A stretch of DNA of 64,000 nucleotides from Clostridia bacterium (GCA_017522225.1 JAFWZR010000003.1:1-64000), one strand, 5' to 3'; positions 42,733 through 51,369 are shown, numbered from the stretch's first letter. The notes: generated from the letters alone by a model not told the origin. Numbers and translations are program-made.

Positions 42733-45150
42733 ATGAACGAGAAATTCTATCTTATAGCAAATGCACATCTTGATCCCGTATGGCAGTGGCGTTTCCCTGA
42801 GGGACTGTCACTTGTAAAGTCAACCTTCCGTTCTGCGCTTGACAGAATGAACGAATTCCCTGATTACACCTTCACAAGCGCGTGCGCAAGCTATTATAAA
42901 TGGATAAAGCTCAGTGAGCCCGTGATGTTTGAGGAAATCAGGCAGAGAGTCCGAGAGGGCAGATGGGCAGTTGTCGGTGGTATGTGGGTACAGCCCGACT
43001 GCAATATTCCGTCAGGCGAAGCATTTTGCCGCCATCTGTTGTATTCACAGAAGTTTTTTAAGGAGAATTTCGGTTTCAGTGTCAAGACAGGCTACAATGT
43101 AGATTCCTTCGGTCACAACGGCATGCTTCCTCAGCTTCTTAAAAAAGCGGGAATTGACAATTACATCTATCAGCGTCCTGATGACCGCATAGAAAAGCCG
43201 AATCTTCCCTTTGACAATCTTCACGATTGGCAGAGTCCTGACGGAAGTGTTGTTTCTGCCTTCCGTATTCCTGACGGCTACGGCGGAAATGTTCACAAGG
43301 AGCGTCTTGATGAGCATTATTACAATAAAAATCAGCCTATGATGGTGCTTTTTGGTGTGGGTAACCACGGCGGTGGACCGTCAAAGGAGCATCTTAAAAA
43401 TGCAGAGGAGCTTATCCTTGGCGGCAACTTCAAATATTCCACACCTGACGAATACTTTGAGGAAACAAAGGATGTTGAAAGACCGCTTGTTACAGAGGAT
43501 TTACAGCATCACGCAAGCGGATGCTACAGTGCAAACAGCAGGGTGAAGGAACTTAACCGCAGAGCGGAAACCGAGCTTGTTACTGCTGAAAAGCTCGATG
43601 TACTTGCAAGTCTTATCACAGGCTCAGCTCTCCACCGCGAAACAATCGAAGCCGCGTGGGAGAGAGTTATGTTTAACCAGTTCCACGATATTCTTGCAGG
43701 CTGTTCTATAAAAGAGGCTTACACCGATGCGGAAAACGCCTTCGGTTATGCGCGTGAGATTGCGGCAGACATCAACACCTTTGCGGCCCAGCGTATTTCG
43801 TGGAGAATCAAGACAACGGATTTCCTTGATGCAGATACAAGCGAGATGCGTGCAAGAATGTGGTACCGCGAGGGCGAGGGCTCACCGATGGTTGTTTTCA
43901 ATCCGCATTCCTTCCCCGTCAGATCAATCGGTCAGTTCGGCGATGCGGGTGTTTCCAAGGTGCTTGATTCAAACGGCAAAGAGGTTGCTCTGCAGAAGGT
44001 ACGCGCACCTTACACCGACGGTGACCACGTGCAGAAAACAATTTTTGAAGCAGAAATACCTGCATACGGTTACGCGGTTTATTATCTCTATCACCGTGAC
44101 GCGGGCGAGGAAAAGCAGTATGCAACCGACCTTACCGCAACCGAAAATACACTCGAAAACAGCAAGGTTAAAATTGTGTTTGATAAAGAATCGGGTGCGG
44201 TCAGCTCATATATCATCAAGGACGGCAATATCGAGTTTGCAGAGGAGCTTCTCGGCAAGGCTGTGGTATGCGACGATTCTGAAAACGATACCTGGGGACA
44301 CAGAATTTTCGACTACAACATTGACATCGGTCAGTTCGGCAACGGTACACTTGAGCTTATTGAAAACGGTCCTGTCAGAGCAACGCTCAAGTCTGTTGTA
44401 AAATACGGCAATTCTGTGCTAAAAAGATATTACTCGCTTTATAAAGAAAGTGAAAAACTGATGGTAAGAACAGTGCTTGACCTTGACGAGCAGTACAAGT
44501 CAGTCAAGCTTTCGTTCAAGGCGGCCGTCAACAACAAAACCGTAACGTATTCAATGCCGTACGGATTTATTGAAAAGCCTGCCAACGGCCAGGAGGAGCC
44601 GTCACACGCATGGTGCGACATCAGTGACGAAAACGGCAAGGGTCTTGCACTTCTTAACACAAGCAAGTACAGCTTCTGTTCAATCGGCAATGACCTTAGA
44701 ATGATGATAGCAAGAAGCTGTGCATACCTCGACCATTACGGTCAGCGCAGCAGAGATTCGGAAATGGAGTTCCTCGACAAGGGCGAGCAGGAGTTTACAT
44801 ACGAAATAGTTCCGCACACACAAAAGAAGAATTCCGAAATTTTCAAGGCTTCCGAAATTCTCAACAACCCCTTGCAGACACATCAGGAAACTCATCACGG
44901 CGGTGAGCTTCCGCAGTCGATGTCCGCCTTGTCTGTTGACAAGGAAAACATTGTTGTTACGGCAATCAAGCCTGCCGAGGACGGCAACGGTATTATTATG
45001 CGTATAATCGAAACTGACGGCAGACAGACTACGGCAACAGTTGATTTCACTGCGATGAATACACAGTTCACATCTGATTGGAAGCCGCAGGAAATCAAGA
45101 CGGTAAGAATTACCGCTGACGGTGTTGCGGAATGTCTGATAAGCGAATAA
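42733..45150 (+). CDS. GH38 alpha-mannosidase
   Basis: An 805-residue zinc-dependent alpha-mannosidase without signal peptide. The metal site is IANAHLDPVWQWRF at the N-terminus; VGGMWVQPDCN and the nucleophile motif GYNVDSFGHNGMLPQ (D124) are intact; MMVLFGVGNHGGGPSKEHL near residue 205 completes the site; RVMFNQFHDILAGCS near 315 is the conserved helical segment. It belongs to the bacterial branch that cleaves alpha-1,3- or 1,6-linked mannosides from imported oligosaccharides. The ATG at 42733 has GGAG eight bases upstream; a GTG at 42724 overlaps that site. It follows the Gfo/Idh/MocA gene, suggesting one pathway. Confidence 0.95.
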   Translation: MNEKFYLIANAHLDPVWQWRFPEGLSLVKSTFRSALDRMNEFPDYTFTSACASYYKWIKLSEPVMFEEIRQRVREGRWAVVGGMWVQPDCNIPSGEAFCRHLLYSQKFFKENFGFSVKTGYNVDSFGHNGMLPQLLKKAGIDNYIYQRPDDRIEKPNLPFDNLHDWQSPDGSVVSAFRIPDGYGGNVHKERLDEHYYNKNQPMMVLFGVGNHGGGPSKEHLKNAEELILGGNFKYSTPDEYFEETKDVERPLVTEDLQHHASGCYSANSRVKELNRRAETELVTAEKLDVLASLITGSALHRETIEAAWERVMFNQFHDILAGCSIKEAYTDAENAFGYAREIAADINTFAAQRISWRIKTTDFLDADTSEMRARMWYREGEGSPMVVFNPHSFPVRSIGQFGDAGVSKVLDSNGKEVALQKVRAPYTDGDHVQKTIFEAEIPAYGYAVYYLYHRDAGEEKQYATDLTATENTLENSKVKIVFDKESGAVSSYIIKDGNIEFAEELLGKAVVCDDSENDTWGHRIFDYNIDIGQFGNGTLELIENGPVRATLKSVVKYGNSVLKRYYSLYKESEKLMVRTVLDLDEQYKSVKLSFKAAVNNKTVTYSMPYGFIEKPANGQEEPSHAWCDISDENGKGLALLNTSKYSFCSIGNDLRMMIARSCAYLDHYGQRSRDSEMEFLDKGEQEFTYEIVPHTQKKNSEIFKASEILNNPLQTHQETHHGGELPQSMSALSVDKENIVVTAIKPAEDGNGIIMRIIETDGRQTTATVDFTAMNTQFTSDWKPQEIKTVRITADGVAECLISE

Positions 45151-45193
45151 AGTTTAATGGCAGAAAAGGAATACTATCAGCAGAGGTGACCAT

Positions 45194-45931
45194 ATGAAAT
45201 TTATGTCTTTTAACATTCAGCACGCAACGGACTACATCCGTCAGGTGATTGACCTTGATTATTTTGCTGAGGAGATCAAGCGCCTTAATCCCGATTTTCT
45301 CGGACTCAATGAGGTTATGAACGAGGGCGATGACGAGGAATACACCGACCAGGTAGGATTTTTCTGCGAAAAGCTCGGCTGGAACGGATTTTTCGGTCTG
45401 GGCGATATGATTGACGGCAACAATCCGTTCGGCAACGCAATCATTACGAAATACCCGATAAAAGAGGTTGAAAACTTCCCCATTCCCGATCCCGAGGACA
45501 AAAGTGAGCCTGCATATTACGAGTCGCGCTGTGTTATCCGCGCAATTGTAGAGGTGGACGGCACGGATGTCTGCTGGCTTGTGTGCCATATGGGACTTGC
45601 AAAGCTTGAAAGAGAAAATGCCGTAAAGGTGATTTCTCTTCTGATTGACTCAACCGACCTGCCCGTTATTCTTATGGGTGACTTCAATGTTGAGCCCGAC
45701 GGTGAGGTGCTTCTGCCTATCCGTGAAAGACTTCTTGACACGGCAGACCTTTTTGACAGTATGAAGGAATGCACATTCCCGTCAGATAAGCCGTTCAAAA
45801 AGATTGACTATATTTTTTACCGCGGGCTGGAGTGCGTCAGCGCAGAAACTCTGCACGAGGTTATTGCTGACCATTTGCCGGTTGTTGCAGATTTCAAGCC
45901 GCTAAAAAAGCCTGAATTCCACATAATTTAA
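45194..45931 (+). CDS. Endonuclease/exonuclease/phosphatase (EEP) family hydrolase
   Basis: A 245-residue EEP-fold metal-dependent hydrolase. MKFMSFNIQHATD, DFLGLNEVMNEGDD (catalytic Glu), VCHMGLAKLERENA, VILMGDFNVEPDGE (GDFN) and IDYIFYRGLECVSAE ending in IADHLPVVADF (DH) are the standard motifs. Members cleave phosphodiesters in nucleic acids, lipids or small molecules; this short form often acts on small substrates. It lies 43 bases after the GH38 gene and could be the last gene of that operon. Ribosome site AGAGGTGACC. Confidence 0.88.
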   Translation: MKFMSFNIQHATDYIRQVIDLDYFAEEIKRLNPDFLGLNEVMNEGDDEEYTDQVGFFCEKLGWNGFFGLGDMIDGNNPFGNAIITKYPIKEVENFPIPDPEDKSEPAYYESRCVIRAIVEVDGTDVCWLVCHMGLAKLERENAVKVISLLIDSTDLPVILMGDFNVEPDGEVLLPIRERLLDTADLFDSMKECTFPSDKPFKKIDYIFYRGLECVSAETLHEVIADHLPVVADFKPLKKPEFHII

Positions 45932-46002
45932 AATTTGTGTTCTTCAGTTTTCCTGAAAAGTTTTTTATAATTCGGTTGTAAACTTTGAAGGAGGAAAACA
46001 AA

Positions 46003-46353
46003 ATGAACACAGACAAGATTTTAGCAGAAGCAATCGCAAAGGAGTACGCCCCCAAGGACAATTCAAAGATTGTTGCACTCAAAAAGCTTGACAAGAAAGC
46101 CAAGTTTCCTGCAACGGTTTTCACCTACACATTCGGCATTGTATCCTGCCTTGTTGCAGGTCTCGGAATGTGCCTTGCGATGCAGGTTATCGGCTCGGGT
46201 GTAATGATGATGGCACTCGGAATTGTCATCGGTATCATCGGCTTTACAGGCTGCGGTGTCAACTACCCGATTTACAAAAAAATTCTTGAAAAAGGCAAGC
46301 AGAAATATGCTTTTGAAATCGTCGAGCTTGCACGTGAAATCAGCGAAAATTGA
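46003..46353 (+). CDS. Small two-TM membrane protein
   Basis: A 116-residue protein with a polar N-terminal helix (AKEYAPKDNSKIVALKKLDKKAKFP), two membrane segments (VFTYTFGIVSCLVAGLGMCLAM and GVMMMALGIVIGIIGFTGCGV) and a C-terminal charged helix. The ATG has AAGGAGGA eight bases upstream. It is followed at 25 bases by a TetR-type regulator, likely in the same transcript and likely its controller. I recall homologues as common in Firmicutes next to such regulators, but I know no function. Confidence 0.8.
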   Translation: MNTDKILAEAIAKEYAPKDNSKIVALKKLDKKAKFPATVFTYTFGIVSCLVAGLGMCLAMQVIGSGVMMMALGIVIGIIGFTGCGVNYPIYKKILEKGKQKYAFEIVELAREISEN

Positions 46354-46377
46354 TTGAATTTTAGCGAGGTGAACACT

Positions 46378-46995
46378 GTGAATAAATCTGAAAGCAAGTA
46401 TTTCAACACTGCCGTAAAAATGGATAAGGCTCTGCTTGAAATTCTTGAGAAAAAAGATTTTGAGTACATCACAGTCAAGGAATTATGCGAAAAAGCGGGC
46501 GTGAACCGTTCGACGTTTTATCTTCACTATCAGAACACAAGGGACCTGCTGGATGAAACAGTCAGATATATACTTGATGGATTTCTCACTTATTTTCCCG
46601 ATGAGACAAGCCTTGTTACAAACGGATTCGCGGAGTGCACACCGGACGAAATGTTTTTTATATCCGAAAAATATGTTTATCCGTTCCTGAGATATTTCAG
46701 GGATAATAAAAGGATTTTTAAAACAATGGTGATGAATTCGGTTCCGTTCGGCCTCGAGGGGATTTATGACCGATTGTTCAAAAATGTGTTTAATCCTGTT
46801 CTTGCAAGATTCAATTACCCGGAAAAGGACAGAAATTATGTAATGGTGTTTTATCTTACGGGAATCTGTGCTGTTATAATGAAGTGGATTGAAGAAGATT
46901 GCGAAAAATCGGACGAAGAGATTGCAACTGTTATCGGCACCTGTATTCTGGGCAGAAACGGCGAGCTCGGGAAAATGCTCGAGCGATTTGAATAA
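46378..46995 (+). CDS. TetR/AcrR family regulator
   Basis: A 205-residue repressor-type protein. The N-terminal helix-turn-helix is KALLEILEKKDFEYITVKEL then CEKAGVNRSTFYLHYQNTRDLLDETV, closely matching the TetR consensus. The C-terminal helices would bind a ligand. The start is probably GTG at 46378 with GAGGTG seven bases before it; a TTG at 46354 is less likely. The adjacent two-TM gene is the natural target, which would make this an autoregulated pair. Confidence 0.9.
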   Translation: MNKSESKYFNTAVKMDKALLEILEKKDFEYITVKELCEKAGVNRSTFYLHYQNTRDLLDETVRYILDGFLTYFPDETSLVTNGFAECTPDEMFFISEKYVYPFLRYFRDNKRIFKTMVMNSVPFGLEGIYDRLFKNVFNPVLARFNYPEKDRNYVMVFYLTGICAVIMKWIEEDCEKSDEEIATVIGTCILGRNGELGKMLERFE

Positions 46996-47031
46996 GAAAA
47001 AAGAGAAGCGTTTTTCGCTTCTCTTTTTTAT
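46996..47031. terminator. Bidirectional terminator
   Basis: AAAAGAGAAGCG and CGCTTCTCTTTT around a short T-rich loop, A-rich before and T-rich after. It separates the TetR gene from the minus-strand VTT gene. Confidence 0.9.
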
Positions 47032-47032
47032 T

Positions 47033-47707
47033 TTATTTTGTGTTTTTCTTTTTGCCGACAAGCTTTTTGATAAGTATAACGGCACCTGCAACAGGGATAG
47101 CGCAGATTGCAATAAGTACAATGTACTTCATCGGGATAAGGTCGTAGATTTTGTCACCGAGTATGGTGAAGGCAATAACTCTTGGTGCAAGACCTGCGAC
47201 AGAGCACAGGAAATACGGCAGAAATTTATAGTCGAACGCACCCATAAAAAGTGAAGAAAAATCAATCGGAAATGCAGGGACAAAACGGATGATAAAGGTT
47301 GCAAGATTTTTGTTTTTATCCTTCATCGAAAGCAGCTTATCGCCGCCCTTTGTTCCCTTTAGCTTTTTCTCAACCGTATCCTTGCCGAGAAACTTGCCAA
47401 GGAAATAGGTGATAACAACCTCAATAGCAATGCCGATAACATTCACAAGCACGGCGGTTTTTGTGTCGAGTGCAACACCGACGGAAATGTAAATCACCGA
47501 TGCGGGAAGCACAAGCAGTATCGCCTTGACTACATATACACCGAGGATGAGCATAACCGCAACGGCAAAGCTTGATGCTGAGGCCACAAGCAGTCGTATA
47601 TCAATCTCCGACAGAGTTTTATAGTTGAGTGCTGCCGCAATAAAAATCGTCGCCGCAACCGCAATTTTTATTATGTTAAGAATTCTATCCTTCTTGTTTT
47701 TATCCAT
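47033..47707 (-). CDS. VTT-domain (TVP38/TMEM64, DedA-like) membrane protein
   Basis: A 224-residue protein with about six hydrophobic segments. ASVIYISVGVALDTKTAVLVNVIGIAIE and FLGKFLGKDTVEKKL, then FIIRFVPAFPIDFSSLFMGA with its buried Arg-Phe-x-Pro and FLPYFLCSVAGLAPRVIAF, are the VTT/DedA signatures. Such proteins scramble or transport phospholipids or lipid carriers such as undecaprenyl phosphate. The ATG at 47707 has GAGGTGG in front; a GTG at 47719 is possible. Single gene. Confidence 0.87.
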   Translation of the reverse strand: MDKNKKDRILNIIKIAVAATIFIAAALNYKTLSEIDIRLLVASASSFAVAVMLILGVYVVKAILLVLPASVIYISVGVALDTKTAVLVNVIGIAIEVVITYFLGKFLGKDTVEKKLKGTKGGDKLLSMKDKNKNLATFIIRFVPAFPIDFSSLFMGAFDYKFLPYFLCSVAGLAPRVIAFTILGDKIYDLIPMKYIVLIAICAIPVAGAVILIKKLVGKKKNTK

Positions 47708-47780
47708 AACCCACCTCACGGAATTACTTTTTACAGGATAACATAATTTTATTTAAATGTACAGAAAAATAAAAAATCCG

Positions 47781-47800
47781 ATTGTCAAAAATATGACAAT
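47781..47800. promoter_or_regulatory. Candidate operator palindrome
   Basis: ATTGTCA and TGACAAT, perfect seven-base arms with a six-base spacer, lie between the divergent VTT and glycosyltransferase genes, about 15 bases upstream of the promoter of the latter. It could bind a dimeric regulator. Confidence 0.4.
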
Positions 47801-47815
47801 ATTTTCAATATTATC

Positions 47816-47844
47816 TTGAAATCGGGATATCTTTATTATATAAT
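47816..47844 (+). promoter_or_regulatory. Sigma-A promoter of the glycosyltransferase gene
   Basis: TTGAAA, 17 bases, TATAAT at 47839-47844, about 43 bases before the start at 47888. Confidence 0.75.
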
Positions 47845-47887
47845 AAAAAAGATATAGGCATACGGTAACTTTATGTGGGGGTGCATT

Positions 47888-48883
47888 ATGAACGATATTG
47901 TTGTAAGTATAATAATCCCTGTGTATAATGCTGAAAAGACATTAGTCAGGTGTCTGGACTCTTTATTGGCGCAGACATTAAAGAATATTGAGATTATTGT
48001 TGTTGATGACGGATCAACGGATAGTAGCCCACAGATTTGTGACGAGTATGCGGTCCGTTTTGGGATAGTAGTTATTCACAAACAAAATGGCGGCGTTTCT
48101 GCAGCGCGCAACAAAGGATTAGAGGCTGCGAACGGCAAGTATATAATGTTTTGCGACAGTGATGACTGGGTAGAAGAATCGTATGTTGAAAACTTTTATA
48201 AATGCATAGAAAAAACAGATGTTGATCTTGTTGTCAGCGGATTTGTTTTAAATGATTTAAAAGAACAAAAAACGGATGTTTTTTGCAGTGAATCAGATGA
48301 AGATCTTTTTTTAGAAAAGAAAGGATTTGTTAAATTAAGAGAGTTAAATTTTCTTGCCTTTCCGTGGAACAAGCTGTTCAAAAAAGAAATCTTGCAAAAG
48401 CAGGAAATCTTATTCAAAGAAGGATTGTCTGAATGTGAGGATCTGATTTTTAATTTACAGTATATTACCTTTTGTGATAACGGAATGATAATAATTCCTC
48501 AGGCAAACTATCATTATGAATTCCGGGAGGGCAGCTTACGCTCAAATTATCATAATGACAGATTTTTCGATGTAATCAAGCCTATTTTCAACACATATGA
48601 AGAGACGATTAAAAAAACAGGTGTTAACGATGCAGATTTTTTAACTGATTTTTATACGACATATTTTTTGAAAATAGTTGAAAATATCCCTATGCTCTGG
48701 GACAATAGAAATACTTTCGGAGTATTTAAAAAGATTCTTAAAGCACAGAAGATTATTCTGTCTGAAGAATATAGTACCTGTTACAGAAAAATGGATAAGA
48801 GCAGATTTAATAAATTGGCTCTGTTTGTTTTTGGCAGCAGATTTTTACCGTTGGTTTTGGTGTTGTTAAGAAAATCTTATTAA
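47888..48883 (+). CDS. Family 2 glycosyltransferase, AT-rich
   Basis: A 331-residue GT-A enzyme: VSIIIPVYNAEKTLVRCLDS, IIVVDDGSTDSSPQIC, NGGVSAARNKGLEAANGKYI, then MFCDSDDWVEES with the DxD. This is the common capsule or exopolysaccharide type of GT2. The C-terminal helical half lacks a clear membrane segment except a short hydrophobic tail. The ATG at 47888 has GGGGGTG upstream; an ATG at 47873 overlaps that site. Codon use (many AAA, TTT, ATA) differs from the GC-richer neighbours, which suggests transfer or a different ancestry. Confidence 0.88.
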   Translation: MNDIVVSIIIPVYNAEKTLVRCLDSLLAQTLKNIEIIVVDDGSTDSSPQICDEYAVRFGIVVIHKQNGGVSAARNKGLEAANGKYIMFCDSDDWVEESYVENFYKCIEKTDVDLVVSGFVLNDLKEQKTDVFCSESDEDLFLEKKGFVKLRELNFLAFPWNKLFKKEILQKQEILFKEGLSECEDLIFNLQYITFCDNGMIIIPQANYHYEFREGSLRSNYHNDRFFDVIKPIFNTYEETIKKTGVNDADFLTDFYTTYFLKIVENIPMLWDNRNTFGVFKKILKAQKIILSEEYSTCYRKMDKSRFNKLALFVFGSRFLPLVLVLLRKSY

Positions 48884-48899
48884 TGAAAGGAAGATCATT

Positions 48900-50213
48900 A
48901 TGAATGAAAACTTCACTTACAAAATGAAGCTCACTGATGACGAGGTTGCCATTCTTCACGGCTCTAAGGGCGAGACATTGGCAAAGGTTATGAAGACACT
49001 CGTTCTTTACGGTGATGCTTTCGGCGCAGAAAAGTTTGTTTCCGTTGCAGGAAATAAGGGCCACCTTGTTACAAGCTTTGGTATCTCTGTTCTTAAGCCC
49101 GTGTTCGACATCACACAGGAGCTCATCGATGCAGGACTCAAGGTTGACGAGACATTCACAGTTGACCCCAGACCTATCGATTATACAAACGTAAAGTGCA
49201 ATCCGCTCCAGAAGCTTATTTTTAATAAGATTCTCTACGGTATGCAGGATTCTTATGAAGAACAGCTCAAAAAGCTCGGCATCAAGGACAGCAAGGCTTT
49301 CACATGTGCTTGTTACCTTGATGAAGTAAACAACACACCCAAGAAGGGCGACATCCTCTCATGGGCAGAGTCCTCAGCTGTTGTTTATGCTAACTCAGTT
49401 CTCGGCGCAAGATGTAACCGTAACTCAGGTATCATCGAGCTCTTCGGATCAATCCTCGGTAAGGTTCCCGCTTTCGACCTTGTTACAGATGAGGGCAGAA
49501 AGGCAAAGTGGATTATCGAAGTTAAGACAACAAAGATTCCGGAGGCTCAGGTTCTCGGTTCAGCAATCGGTATGAAGGTTATGGAAGACGTTCCCTATGT
49601 CAAGGGTCTTGACAAGTGGATCGGCACAGAGCTTAACGATAAGGCTAAGGCTTATCTTAAGGACTTCGGTGCAGCAACAGCTTCCAACGGTGCTGTTGGT
49701 CTTTATCATATCGAAAACCTCACTCCCGAAGCAGTTGAAATGGGCGAGGATATCATTGTTGAAGGCGCAAAGACATATGTAATTGACGATGCAGAGCTTG
49801 AAAGAGTTTACAAGAACTATCCCGTTGTATGGAAGGATAAGAACGCAACACCGAAGCTTTGCTTCATCGGTTGTCCGCACCTTTCGTTCGAGCAGCTCGG
49901 CGAATGGGCTGAAAGAATTGACGAGGAGTGCAAGAAGCAGGGTAAGAAGACAGTACAGATCCGTACAGTTATGACATCTGCTCCCGACGTTCTTGAAAGA
50001 TTCAAGAAGGAGAACAAGGCAGCTTACAACAAGCTTCTTCTCCGCGGTGTAAATCTTTCTTATATCTGTCCGCTTATGTATATGAACAACCCGCTTTGCG
50101 GCGGAGACTCAAGCAATGTTATCACTTGCTCAAACAAGCTTCGTACATATACAACTGCACGTTATTTCACAACAGACGATATCACAAAAATTGTTGTTAA
50201 GGGAGGTTATTGA
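48900..50213 (+). CDS. Aconitase X catalytic (large) subunit
   Basis: A 437-residue protein of the AcnX (DUF521) family. KLTDDEVAILHGSKGETLAKVM at the start, SFGISVLKPVFDI, FTCACYLDEVNNTPKKGDILSW followed by AESSAVVYANSVLGARCNRNSG, IGCPHLSFEQLGEW and PLCGGDSSNVITCSNKLR near the C-terminus are the family landmarks; several Cys can hold the Fe-S cluster. AcnX enzymes are dehydratases, known as cis-3-hydroxy-L-proline dehydratase in bacteria and mevalonate 5-phosphate dehydratase in archaea. The small subunit follows two bases after the stop. No proline or mevalonate gene is nearby, so the substrate is open. The codon bias suggests high expression. Ribosome site AAAGGAAG. Confidence 0.9.
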   Translation: MNENFTYKMKLTDDEVAILHGSKGETLAKVMKTLVLYGDAFGAEKFVSVAGNKGHLVTSFGISVLKPVFDITQELIDAGLKVDETFTVDPRPIDYTNVKCNPLQKLIFNKILYGMQDSYEEQLKKLGIKDSKAFTCACYLDEVNNTPKKGDILSWAESSAVVYANSVLGARCNRNSGIIELFGSILGKVPAFDLVTDEGRKAKWIIEVKTTKIPEAQVLGSAIGMKVMEDVPYVKGLDKWIGTELNDKAKAYLKDFGAATASNGAVGLYHIENLTPEAVEMGEDIIVEGAKTYVIDDAELERVYKNYPVVWKDKNATPKLCFIGCPHLSFEQLGEWAERIDEECKKQGKKTVQIRTVMTSAPDVLERFKKENKAAYNKLLLRGVNLSYICPLMYMNNPLCGGDSSNVITCSNKLRTYTTARYFTTDDITKIVVKGGY

Positions 50214-50215
50214 TT

Positions 50216-50680
50216 ATGAGTAAAACATTTAAAGGCCGTCCGGTCGTTGCAGGTAAGATTGACAAGGGCGAAGCAGTAGTATCTCACAACGGTGTCAATA
50301 CTCTTGCAACTTTCCAGAAAACTGCTCTTCTTCACGACATCCCCATTCTCGGTAAGGACTATGTTATCGGTTCTGACCAGAACAACCCCGATGTTTACGG
50401 CAAGAATCTTACAGGCAAGGTTCTCTGTCTTCCTCAGACAATCGGCTCAACAACAGGCGGTATGGTTATCTATACAGTTGCTGCTCTTAAGCTTGCTCCG
50501 AGCGCAATGCTTTTCTCACAGCCGATCGACTCACTTGCTGCTGCAGGTGTAATCCTCGCTGACGTCTGGACAGACAACTCAATCGTTGCTGTTGACTCAC
50601 TCGGTGAAGATTTCCTCAACGCTGTTAAGGATGGCGACAAGATCACAATCAAGGAAGACGGTACAGTTATCGTTGACTGA
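50216..50680 (+). CDS. Aconitase X swivel (small) subunit
   Basis: A 154-residue protein of the DUF126 family, the swivelling domain that closes the AcnX active site. FKGRPVVAGKIDKGEAVVSH, GKVLCLPQTIGSTTGGMVIYTVAAL and PSAMLFSQPIDSLAAAGVIL are characteristic, and GSTTGG carries the active-site Ser seen in aconitase-like swivels. The ATG at 50216 has GGGAGG nine bases upstream. It is separate from the large subunit rather than fused, the arrangement known for archaeal mevalonate 5-phosphate dehydratase and also found in some bacteria. Confidence 0.9.
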   Translation: MSKTFKGRPVVAGKIDKGEAVVSHNGVNTLATFQKTALLHDIPILGKDYVIGSDQNNPDVYGKNLTGKVLCLPQTIGSTTGGMVIYTVAALKLAPSAMLFSQPIDSLAAAGVILADVWTDNSIVAVDSLGEDFLNAVKDGDKITIKEDGTVIVD

Positions 50681-50694
50681 TTGCTTTAAATTTC

Positions 50695-50716
50695 AAGGGG
50701 CTGGCAACAGCCCCTT
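50695..50716 (+). terminator. Hairpin after the aconitase X operon
   Basis: AAGGGGCTG and CAGCCCCTT with a four-base loop (GCAA), followed by a T-rich stretch. It lies 14 bases after the stop and 20 bases before rnhB. Confidence 0.65.
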
Positions 50717-50736
50717 TCTCTTTATCAGGTGAAATT

Positions 50737-51369
50737 ATGAAAAAAGATGCTGTAAAAGAACCTGTTGATTGGTTCAGATATGAAAACGAGGCTGAAGCAG
50801 AGGGCTTCAGTGTTGTCTGCGGTATTGACGAAGCAGGAAGAGGACCGCTTGCGGGTCCCGTATGTGCCGCCGCCGTAATTCTTCCCAAGGGTTGTGTGAT
50901 TGACGGCGTTAATGACTCCAAAAAATTAACTGAGAAAAAACGCGAGGCTCTTTTTGATGTTATCAAAGAAAAGGCTCTTGCTTACAGTATAGCCGTTGCC
51001 GATGAAAAAGAGATTGACGAAATCAACATTCTTCAGGCAACATATCTTGCAATGCGACGTGCGTTTGACGGCTTGCAGATAAAGCCCGATATGGCACTCG
51101 TTGACGGCAACCGCGACCCCGGTCTGGGTGTGCCGACACGCACAATTGTCAAAGGCGATGCAAATTCAATGTCGATTGCCGCGGCATCGATTCTTGCAAA
51201 GGTCACAAGGGACAGATTTATGCTCGAAATGGATGAAAAGTACCCCGAATATCAGTTTGCAAAGCACAAGGGATACGGAACGAAGCTCCACTACGAGATG
51301 CTGACAAAATACGGTGCATCGGAAATTCACCGTATGACTTTTTTAAAAAGCTTCTATGGGGATAAATAA
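50737..51369 (+). CDS. rnhB: Ribonuclease HII
   Basis: A 210-residue RNase HII that nicks RNA in RNA-DNA hybrids and removes single ribonucleotides from DNA. The conserved start VCGIDEAGRGPLAGPVCAAAVIL carries the first catalytic Asp-Glu; NDSKKLTEKKREALFDVI, ALVDGNRDP (Asp) and SIAAASILAKVTRDRFM (Asp) complete the site, and KHKGYGTKLHYEMLTKYG closes it. AGGTGA precedes the ATG. It overlaps the YraN gene by 14 bases, the usual rnhB-yraN pairing in Firmicutes. Confidence 0.97.
   Translation: MKKDAVKEPVDWFRYENEAEAEGFSVVCGIDEAGRGPLAGPVCAAAVILPKGCVIDGVNDSKKLTEKKREALFDVIKEKALAYSIAVADEKEIDEINILQATYLAMRRAFDGLQIKPDMALVDGNRDPGLGVPTRTIVKGDANSMSIAAASILAKVTRDRFMLEMDEKYPEYQFAKHKGYGTKLHYEMLTKYGASEIHRMTFLKSFYGDK

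Noticed and set aside
43727..44401. A 224-codon plus-strand frame inside the mannosidase gene
   Set aside because: Same strand but another frame, rich in Arg and Ser as expected from frame-shifted GC-biased codons; the GH38 frame has clear motifs throughout.
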